A DNA stretch of 11,497 nt from NCBI GenBank assembly GCA_903863315.1, contig CAIPBN010000290.1, positions 1-11,497 of the forward strand. The letters are read 5' to 3'. Shown here piece after piece: positions 6,644-11,497 of the stretch. Position numbers and translations under genes: made by a program. Under the pieces are notes generated by a model. That model was not told the origin of the DNA, did no database searches, and worked only from the letters and a program-made list of their open reading frames with translations. The DNA is from an uncultured Verrucomicrobiota bacterium. Its GTDB lineage: Bacteria > Verrucomicrobiota > Verrucomicrobiia > Limisphaerales > SXTU01. The stretch's first letter is position 1. Each line of letters begins with the position of its first letter.

Positions 6644-8782
6644 CTAAAACCTCCCCGTCAGCGCCACGCGGAAGGAGACGGGTTCCGCCGGGTGCAAGTG
6701 GATGTCGTTGTAGCCGCCGTTGAGGGCCGGGTCGGGGTTGATGGCTTCGCCGCGCAGGCGGGACTCGTAGAAATACTCAATGTCGCTGGTCTTGCGGTCG
6801 AGCAGGTTGAACACGTCCAAGGTCAGCTTCCACTTGGGGTTGAAGGCGTAGCCGGCCTGCAGGTTCACGAGGGCGGACGCGGTCGAGCGCACGGAGTTGT
6901 CTTCGATCAATGAGCGCGGGCCGAAGTAGCGCAGGCGCAGGCCACCGAAGAAACCACCGAGGTCATGCACCGCGATGCCTGCCGCGACGACCGTCTCAAT
7001 CGAGCCGGGGATGGATTGGCCCGCCGGGTCGCGGTCGCGGAAGCGCGCCTGCGAGAGGGACAGGTCGGCGTCGAGCGTGAGCCACTTGGTCGGCGTGTAG
7101 TAGTTCGCGAACTCTAGCCCGTAGCGGCGGCTCGGGCGGCTGGCTTCTGTGCTGCCCGCGTCGCCGACGAAGAGCAGCTCGGAGTCAATGTCCAGCCACC
7201 ACGCGGAGACCGTGCTTTGCAGGCCGGGCACCCAGGTCGTGCGGACGCCAAGCTCCGCGCCCATCGTGCGGACGAGCGGGTCAACCTTGCTGGCCGGCAG
7301 GCCGGTGGCGGGGTCAATGGTCGTGGTCGCGCCGCGCCCGTCGTTGCTGTGGAAACCCATCCCGGCGTTCAAGTAAAACTCCGTCTTCGCCCACGGGCCG
7401 AGGATGACGCTGCCCTTGGGGCTGGCGAGGAAGTCGGTCACGGTGCCGGAGTTGCGCGGGTCCAGGCTCGCCACGTCGAAGCGGTAGAGGTCCGCGCGCG
7501 CGCCCACGACGGTGCGGAGCTTCTCGGCCCACTGCGTCTTGTTCTCGAAGTAAGGCGACGCGCTGGTCTGCCACACATCGTCGCTGCGCGTCGTGCCTGT
7601 GCGGACGCGCGCGTTCGCCGTGTTGAGGCTGTTGCGGATGAGGTCGTTGCGGACTTGGAGGCCGATGCTGTTCTCGGACTCGCGCCCGAGGAGCGTCATG
7701 TTCCACTCGTGGGTCGCCTTGAGGCCCGTGGTGACGCGCTTGTCCACCTGCTCGAACTGGTCGGGCGTGGTGTCGGTCGTGTCGTTCAGGAAGTAGGTGA
7801 AGTTCGAGAACAGGTCGAGGTCGTAGTAGAAGGCGTAGGCCATCAGCTTCGAGGCGGAGGCGTCGTTGCGCCGGTGCCATTCGGCAATCGCGCCGTAGCG
7901 TTGCGAGTTGCCGCCGGTGGTCGGGTCCAGCGTGCCGAAGCGGCCGACCTGGAAGCCGCCGGGGACGGCGTTGTTGCCCGTGAGGGCGCGCTGCGCGATT
8001 TGGTCGGTGCCGTTCCACTCGCCGCGATAGGCGAAGCCCAGCACGCTCCACCCGAGCGCGTCGTCGCCGGTGCTGTAGCGGAGGACGCCGTTGCCTTTCC
8101 AGAAATTGTCGCGCTGCTGCCAGGGGCCGTCCTCGTGCATGAGTTCCACGCCGTAGAGCAACGTGCCGTTGCCGAGCTTGGGCGAGGACGCGAAGACGCC
8201 GCGCGCGTAGCCGAAGCTGCCGCCCTCCAACTGCCAGAGCGAACTGGGCAGCGTGCTGGCGTAGGTCATGTCCGCCGCGCCCGCCGACGCGAAGTCGCCA
8301 TCCGCCGCGCCGTAGGGGCCTTTGCGATAGTCAATGCGCGTGACCAGCTCGGGGATAATCCAGTTGAGGTCCGTGTAGCCCTGGCCGTGACCGTGCGTGG
8401 GGAGGTTGATGGGCATCCCGTTGAGCGAGGTGGCGAAGTCGGTGCCGTGGTCGAGGTTGAAGCCGCGCAGGAAATACTGGTTGGCCTTACCCGCGCCGCT
8501 GTGCTGCGTGATGATGACGCCGGGGACGGTCTCCAGCAGCTCGCCGGGACGGAGCAACGGTCGCGCGCGCAAGTGGTCGAGGCCGACGGTGCCTTGCGTG
8601 GCGGAGTCCGCGAGACCGGTGAGGTCGTCGGCGCGGCCACCGACGATGACATCGGGGAGGCGCGTGGGCGGGGTGTTGGTGAGGGCGGGCGTGGAGTTCT
8701 GCGCGAAGGCGGTGGTGACACCGAAGAGGCTGCCAATGAGGACGAACGAACGGGAGACGGAGGGTTGCGACTGAGATTTCAT
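6644..8782 (-). CDS. TonB-dependent outer-membrane receptor, complete
   Basis: This 712-residue receptor should carry a scarce substrate across the outer membrane using TonB/ExbB/ExbD energy. A signal peptide is visible at 1-27 (hydrophobic FVLIGSLFGV, cleavage near AFA/QN). A TonB-box-like LPDVIVGGR follows at 42-50. The plug domain covers about 62-175 and includes ELLETVPGVIITQHSGAGKANQ, YFLRGFNLDHGTDFA and a short His-containing PTHGHGQGY at 128-136. The rest is a 22-strand-type barrel rich in aromatic alternation and ends in a terminal Phe (VALTGRF), as expected for barrel insertion. It starts at ATG 8782 with a weak GGAAG 13 nt upstream. It lies downstream of a small DUF2946-like gene on the same strand. 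The substrate is unknown; a metal or metal complex is a guess from context. Confidence 0.94.
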   Translation of the reverse strand: MKSQSQPSVSRSFVLIGSLFGVTTAFAQNSTPALTNTPPTRLPDVIVGGRADDLTGLADSATQGTVGLDHLRARPLLRPGELLETVPGVIITQHSGAGKANQYFLRGFNLDHGTDFATSLNGMPINLPTHGHGQGYTDLNWIIPELVTRIDYRKGPYGAADGDFASAGAADMTYASTLPSSLWQLEGGSFGYARGVFASSPKLGNGTLLYGVELMHEDGPWQQRDNFWKGNGVLRYSTGDDALGWSVLGFAYRGEWNGTDQIAQRALTGNNAVPGGFQVGRFGTLDPTTGGNSQRYGAIAEWHRRNDASASKLMAYAFYYDLDLFSNFTYFLNDTTDTTPDQFEQVDKRVTTGLKATHEWNMTLLGRESENSIGLQVRNDLIRNSLNTANARVRTGTTRSDDVWQTSASPYFENKTQWAEKLRTVVGARADLYRFDVASLDPRNSGTVTDFLASPKGSVILGPWAKTEFYLNAGMGFHSNDGRGATTTIDPATGLPASKVDPLVRTMGAELGVRTTWVPGLQSTVSAWWLDIDSELLFVGDAGSTEASRPSRRYGLEFANYYTPTKWLTLDADLSLSQARFRDRDPAGQSIPGSIETVVAAGIAVHDLGGFFGGLRLRYFGPRSLIEDNSVRSTASALVNLQAGYAFNPKWKLTLDVFNLLDRKTSDIEYFYESRLRGEAINPDPALNGGYNDIHLHPAEPVSFRVALTGRF

Positions 8783-8791
8783 GATGATGAT

Positions 8792-8807
8792 GGTTCTTCC
8801 GGGAACC
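8792..8807 (-). promoter_or_regulatory. Hairpin with the receptor's Shine-Dalgarno in its loop
   Basis: On the minus strand, GGTTC and GAACC form a 5-bp stem around a 6-nt loop, CCGGAA. The only candidate Shine-Dalgarno for the receptor (GGAAG, complementary to 8796-8800) spans the loop and the start of the stem. A run of ATC triplets separates it from the start codon at 8782. The structure is short and could be chance, but it might affect translation. Confidence 0.3.
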
Positions 8808-8954
8808 GAGTGGCCCAGCGACGGAGAGTCCGCCGCAGCTTTTGGAGAAAGGGAGAAGCCCGACTGAACGAAACACGGGGCATGGGTTGCCCGGAGATGC
8901 GATGCGCGAGGAATGGGTGCGCACCTGCCACCGTGCCGTTTCAGGCTGGCTGGC

Positions 8955-9395
8955 TCACGCGCAGACGGGCGGGGCGCGACCGGGCAAGAGCAGCCAATGT
9001 GTGCGGAGCGGTGCCGTGAGTTGATGAGGCATCAGCCCAACGACAGCTGGCAGGTCGAGAATCGGGACCGCCACCGGAACAAACAGTCCGCACCATTGCC
9101 CGGCAGCCAGCGAGTCGAAGGCGAGGCTGCGGTGGCGGTGCGGCCCGGCGGGGCCTGGCGGCGCGGCGTCCCCGGGCACTGGCCCGAGCTTCAACCAGCG
9201 CGGGGTCGTTGTGCTGGCGTGCGACGTCTCTCGGCCGGACAGTTTGCCCTTGGCGGCGAGCGATGACCTCGCTGTCGGGCGGAAATGCAAATGGTCATGC
9301 GCTGACTCACTGCGCACAAACCAGCCGAGCGCCGCCATCAGCACCGCGAGCACGGCGGCGGTAAGCCGGTGCCGAACCGCGATTACGGATGTCAT
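8955..9395 (-). CDS. Small secreted/membrane protein, DUF2946-like layout
   Basis: The 146-residue product starts at ATG 9395 with a short basic N-terminus, one hydrophobic segment (about 11-27, LTAAVLAVLMAALGWFV) and then a His-bearing patch, SAHDHLHF. The middle contains PHRHRSLAF. A second hydrophobic stretch (about 101-121, CGLFVPVAVPILDLPAVVG) precedes the ending LLLPGRAPPV. This arrangement recalls the short DUF2946-type proteins that often accompany TonB-dependent receptors and copper genes: an N-terminal segment, a hydrophobic core, and an Arg-Ala/Gly-Pro-Pro tail. The assignment is by memory of layout and is tentative. The frame stays open to 9932, but the upstream part is antisense to the next gene and has no protein-like features. 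It lies 172 bp upstream of the complete receptor on the same strand, so the two may form one unit. Confidence 0.62.
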   Translation of the reverse strand: MTSVIAVRHRLTAAVLAVLMAALGWFVRSESAHDHLHFRPTARSSLAAKGKLSGRETSHASTTTPRWLKLGPVPGDAAPPGPAGPHRHRSLAFDSLAAGQWCGLFVPVAVPILDLPAVVGLMPHQLTAPLRTHWLLLPGRAPPVCA

Positions 9396-9528
9396 GGAAT
9401 TGCGCGCCACTGCACAAACTTTGTAGAGACTGGGATTGCGTTGGTCAACGGTGTGCCGCCCCGGGATGTTTCGGCTGCTTCGAGGCACATCACAGTTGCT
9501 TGGCGGTTGAGACTGATTTCCTTGGAGC
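9396..9528. promoter_or_regulatory. Divergent intergenic region between the two receptor modules
   Basis: These 133 bp separate the start of the leftward DUF2946-like gene from the start of the rightward CxxC protein gene, so they should hold promoters for both. I could not assign convincing -35/-10 boxes, a sigma-54 site or a Fur-type palindrome. The only repeat seen is GAGACTG, in direct orientation at 9426-9432 and 9509-9515. Confidence 0.4.
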
Positions 9529-9942
9529 TTGAATTCTGCTCTCCACCCTGTCATCAAACCCGCCGTCTTGTTCAAGCGCGCCGCCAAACTTGCCGTGATT
9601 CTGGCCGTGGCCCTCTCCGTGGGGTTGCACTGGGTGCTGCTCCAGTCCGTCGCGTGGACCGGCATGTTCGTCACCTTTGCGCAGCAGACCACCTTGCGCG
9701 AGGCGCTCACCAAGACCTTCGATGGCAAGAACCCCTGCCGCATCTGCAAGCTGATCCGTGAAGGACAGCAGTCCGAACAGGAGAAGGCGTCGGTGCTTCC
9801 CTTGGTGAAGATTGAGTCCGTGCCCGGAGCCACCGCGTTTGTTCTGCTTCCGCCGGTTCCCGCCGTTGCCCTTCCCGAGCTCGACCAGCTTGGCCCGCAG
9901 CGCGCCCACTCTCCGCCTTCCCCGCCGCCCAAAGCGGCCTAG
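9529..9942 (+). CDS. Small single-span membrane protein with CxxC motif, unknown function
   Basis: This 137-residue product has a basic N-terminus (KPAVLFKRAAK), one hydrophobic segment at about 20-45 (LAVILAVALSVGLHWVLLQSV) and then TTLREALTKTFDGKNPCRIC. The two cysteines sit as CRIC followed by KLI. The C-terminal third is Pro/Ala-rich (LLPPVPAVALP, SPPSPPPKAA). Similar short proteins with an FDGxxPCxxC motif occur near TonB-dependent receptors in Verrucomicrobiota, by memory only. The CxxC could bind a metal or be redox-active. An in-frame TGA at 9514-9516 forces the start to lie downstream. TTG 9529 fits best, with GGAG at 9524-9527 only two bases away. TTG 9568 would still keep the membrane segment; the first in-frame ATG (9664) would remove it. 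Confidence 0.68.
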   Translation: MNSALHPVIKPAVLFKRAAKLAVILAVALSVGLHWVLLQSVAWTGMFVTFAQQTTLREALTKTFDGKNPCRICKLIREGQQSEQEKASVLPLVKIESVPGATAFVLLPPVPAVALPELDQLGPQRAHSPPSPPPKAA

Positions 9943-9960
9943 TCTCTCCTCCCGAATTGC

Positions 9961-10021
9961 CCGCGTGAAGCAGGGCGCGGCCGGTCCATTGGCCAGTCGT
10001 ATCCAGCATTGATTCACGCGG
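9961..10021. repeat. 9-bp inverted repeat with an inner hairpin
   Basis: CCGCGTGAA (9961-9969) is the exact reverse complement of TTCACGCGG (10013-10021). Inside, GGCCGG and TTGGCC form a second 6-bp stem (two G-U pairs as RNA) with a TCCA loop at about 9979-9994. It begins 18 bp after the stop of the CxxC gene and could protect or end its mRNA. No T-run follows. Confidence 0.5.
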
Positions 10022-10055
10022 TCCGTCGCCCGGCTTGGTTTGGCCGGCGCTGACG

Positions 10056-10153
10056 GGAAACCACTTGGGGCGGAGAGGCGAAGGCCAAGGCGAGGGCCGT
10101 TATTGTCCTTTCTGTCCCCGCCAGTTCCTCCTGCCGCCTCTCCGCCCGTTTCC
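10056..10153. repeat. Long inverted repeat, 13 + 6 bp, around a 54-nt loop
   Basis: GGGCGGAGAGGCG (10068-10080) pairs perfectly with CGCCTCTCCGCCC (10135-10147). Directly outside, GGAAAC (10056-10061) pairs with GTTTCC (10148-10153), separated on the left arm by a 6-nt bulge, CACTTG. That gives 19 bp of exact complementarity in a 98-nt span. The 54-nt interior holds shorter possible pairings such as GGCC/GGCC. It may be a structured RNA domain or a small repeat element; I cannot assign a family. Confidence 0.6.
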
Positions 10154-10160
10154 TAAAACC

Positions 10161-10183
10161 ACCGTTGGCCTGTGCCCGACGGT
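10161..10183 (+). promoter_or_regulatory. Compact 8-bp hairpin in the receptor leader
   Basis: ACCGTTGG (10161-10168) pairs with CCGACGGT (10176-10183), counting one G-U pair, around a 7-nt loop. It lies between the two larger inverted repeats. TTCCGGCTAGAG follows instead of a T-run, which argues against a simple terminator. Confidence 0.4.
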
Positions 10184-10201
10184 TCCGGCTAGAGCTAAAA
10201 A

Positions 10202-10290
10202 CAATTTGGGATGCGGGACTTGATGAGCTGTCAGGTGGTTAGTTGTCCTTCCCGCCCGGTGGCTGCACCGCATCAGTCCCGCATCCCTTG
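10202..10290 (+). promoter_or_regulatory. Candidate structured RNA leader of the second receptor
   Basis: GGGATGCGGGAC (10208-10219) is perfectly complementary to GTCCCGCATCCC (10276-10287). One bulged T further in, TGATG (10221-10225) pairs with CATCA (10271-10275). Next to that, CGGTG (10257-10261) and CACCG (10266-10270) form a 5-bp hairpin with a GCTG loop. About 30 nt (10226-10256) remain as a second arm or a single-stranded region. This is the shape of a multi-branched RNA with a long closing helix. It ends 25 nt before the receptor ATG. I looked for cobalamin, TPP and hammerhead core sequences and did not find them. A role in controlling the receptor is inferred from position and structure only. 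Confidence 0.5.
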
Positions 10291-10312
10291 AACTTAACGT
10301 CCGAATCACTAC

Positions 10313-11497
10313 ATGAAAACCAACCGCAATCAATCCAAACCTATGCTCCCTCGTCCCCTTCTGCCGGCCATGCTCGCCCTGCTCGGCGGAGCGGTGGCGC
10401 TGCCCGCGCAGTCCGCCACCAACAAGCCTCCGGCGACCGTCAAGCTCCCGGAAATCGTTGTCACCGGAAAGCGGGACGCTGCAACGGCCGGGGCCAAGAC
10501 CGTGCCCACAGCCGAACAAGCCATCACCCAAATCAAATCCGTGCCCGGCGGCGCGAACGTCATCAAGGCGGAGGAGTTCAAGACCGGCCGCGTCTCCACC
10601 ATGAAGGACGCGCTCGAATACGTGCCCGGCGTCTTCGTGCAACCGCGCTTCGGCTCGGATGAGGCGCGCATTTCGATTCGTGGCTCTGGCCTGCAACGCA
10701 CCTTCCACGGTCGCGGCCTCAAGCTGATGCTGGACGGCGTCCCGCTGAACCTCGCTGACGGCGGCTTCGACATGCAGGCCGTCGAACCGCTGTCCGTCGA
10801 GTATCTTGAAGTCTTCCGGGGCGCAAACGCTTTGCGCTACGGCAGCACCACGCTCGGCGGCGCGATTAACTACGTCTCGCCCACCGGCTACACCGCAGAC
10901 CTCGCCCAAGCCCGCGCGGAATTCGGCTCTTACGGCTACGCCCGCGCTCAAGTGAGCAGCGGCCAAGTCATCGGTCCGGCGGACTACTACGTCTCCCTCA
11001 CGCACAACTCGCAGGATGGCTTCCGCGCGCACTCCAAGCAGAGCACGCAGCGGGTTTCGGCCAACTTCGGCTACCGCTTCAGTGACACCATTGAGAGCCG
11101 GATGTTCTACACCTACGTGCTCACGGACTCGGAATTGCCAGGCTCGATCTTGAAGGCGGATGTGGAGGCCAACCCCCGCCGGGCGAATGACTACCCCGTC
11201 GCCGCCCCCGCCGTGAACAATGTCACCGGCAACCAAAAGCGCGATTTCGAACTGCACCGCGTGGCGAACAAGACCACCTTCCAATTGGACAACGGCAGCC
11301 TTGAACTGATGGCCTTCGTCTCCCACAAGGACCTCTACCACCCGATCTTCCAAGTCATTGACCAGAACTCGAACGACCTCGGCGTGGAAGTCCGCTACCA
11401 CAACCACGCCGACCGACTGGGGCGCAAAAACGAGTTCACCCTCGGCTTCAGCCCCACGGCCAACTTCGTGGAGAACACCTCGTTCGTGAATGTGGCC
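10313..11497 (+). CDS. TonB-dependent outer-membrane receptor, 5' part (runs off the window)
   Basis: The first 395 codons of a second TonB-dependent receptor are present and open to the window edge. A basic N-terminus and hydrophobic stretch (LLPAMLALLGGAVAL) form a signal peptide, probably cut near residue 35 (AQSA). The TonB-box-like LPEIVVTGKRD is at 45-54. The plug domain (about 70-190) contains DALEYVPGVFVQPRFG, ARISIRGSGLQRTFHGRGLK, MLDGVPLNLADG and EVFRGANALRYGSTTLGGA, then INYVSPTG. Barrel strands follow. The plug resembles the ferric citrate/ferric siderophore (FecA-like) branch more than the other receptor in this window, so the two are probably not recent duplicates. The ATG at 10313 is chosen for its signal peptide; no Shine-Dalgarno is visible. 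It lies downstream of the CxxC gene after the hairpin-rich gap. Confidence 0.93.
   Translation, partial: MKTNRNQSKPMLPRPLLPAMLALLGGAVALPAQSATNKPPATVKLPEIVVTGKRDAATAGAKTVPTAEQAITQIKSVPGGANVIKAEEFKTGRVSTMKDALEYVPGVFVQPRFGSDEARISIRGSGLQRTFHGRGLKLMLDGVPLNLADGGFDMQAVEPLSVEYLEVFRGANALRYGSTTLGGAINYVSPTGYTADLAQARAEFGSYGYARAQVSSGQVIGPADYYVSLTHNSQDGFRAHSKQSTQRVSANFGYRFSDTIESRMFYTYVLTDSELPGSILKADVEANPRRANDYPVAAPAVNNVTGNQKRDFELHRVANKTTFQLDNGSLELMAFVSHKDLYHPIFQVIDQNSNDLGVEVRYHNHADRLGRKNEFTLGFSPTANFVENTSFVNVA

Larger units (their letters stand above)
9943..10312. other. 370-bp non-coding gap full of inverted repeats
   Basis: No credible gene was found here on either strand. The plus strand contains four successive inverted repeats (9961-10021, 10056-10153, 10161-10183 and 10202-10290), described separately. 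None is followed by a T-run. The stretch is the 3' flank of the CxxC gene and the 5' flank of the second receptor. Its hairpins may act in mRNA ending, processing or control. Confidence 0.6.

Noticed and set aside
6465..6647. 60-codon plus-strand frame after the cyclase remnant
   Set aside because: Low-complexity Pro/Gly/Arg/Ser product, no conserved feature, overlaps the remnant's end; taken as non-coding.
8878..8892. GGGCA/TGCCC hairpin between the DUF2946-like gene and the receptor as a terminator
   Set aside because: It has a 5-bp stem and only scattered T residues after it on the minus strand; not enough to split the two genes into separate units.
7217..9019. 600-codon plus-strand frame opposite the first receptor
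   Set aside because: The translation is a monotonous Val/Ala/Arg/Glu string with no motif, while the minus strand encodes a complete receptor with signal peptide and terminal Phe.
9396..9932. N-terminal extension of the DUF2946-like frame
   Set aside because: The extra part is antisense to the CxxC gene and has no protein-like character. The internal ATG at 9395 starts a plausible membrane segment.
10202..10290. Cobalamin or TPP riboswitch, or hammerhead ribozyme
   Set aside because: Partial resemblances exist (GGCTGCACCGCA, CCCTTGAAC, TTGATGAG), but the B12 box GCCACTG, the TPP CTGAGA motif and the hammerhead GAAA partner are absent or out of order.
10100..11407. 435-codon minus-strand frame opposite the second receptor and its leader
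   Set aside because: It is antisense to an unmistakable TonB plug and has biased composition and no motif.

Overview
The window is GC-rich and gene-dense. It looks like a Gram-negative bacterium with an outer membrane: it carries two TonB-dependent receptors, a lipoprotein hydrolase and the tail of a beta-barrel protein. The gene content, the near absence of clear Shine-Dalgarno sites and the style of the hypothetical proteins suggest Verrucomicrobiota, perhaps the Pedosphaera/Limisphaerales group. That placement is an impression from family resemblance and was not tested by any search.

Left part (1-6000): the 3' end of an RlmI-type rRNA methyltransferase faces a 756-residue membrane protein of unknown function, which has an EF-hand-like loop and three C-terminal membrane segments. 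A predicted lipoprotein alpha/beta-hydrolase follows on the minus strand. Divergent from it are tlyA (S4 domain plus FtsJ-like rRNA 2'-O-methyltransferase) and folC (folylpolyglutamate/dihydrofolate synthase). A 25-codon reading frame bridges tlyA and folC and overlaps the folC start as TGATG.

Middle (6000-6490): two gene remnants meet back to back near 6200. One is the last ~60 codons of a beta-barrel outer-membrane protein on the minus strand. The other is the last ~95 codons of a class III adenylate cyclase on the plus strand. Both have lost their 5' parts at the same point, as one deletion across a divergent gene pair would produce.

Right part (6644-11497): two transport modules are arranged as near mirror images around a 133-bp divergent intergenic region. 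Leftward, a small secreted or membrane protein with a DUF2946-like layout precedes a complete TonB-dependent receptor. Rightward, a small single-span protein with a CxxC motif precedes a second TonB-dependent receptor, which runs off the end of the window. The accessory proteins suggest metal or metal-complex uptake, but the substrate cannot be read from the sequence.

The least explained DNA is the ~370-bp gap before the second receptor (9943-10312). It holds four successive strong inverted repeats. The last one (12 + 5 bp plus an inner 5-bp hairpin) ends 25 nt before the receptor start codon and is a candidate structured RNA leader. I recognise no known riboswitch there. No tRNA, rRNA, CRISPR array or insertion sequence was seen.
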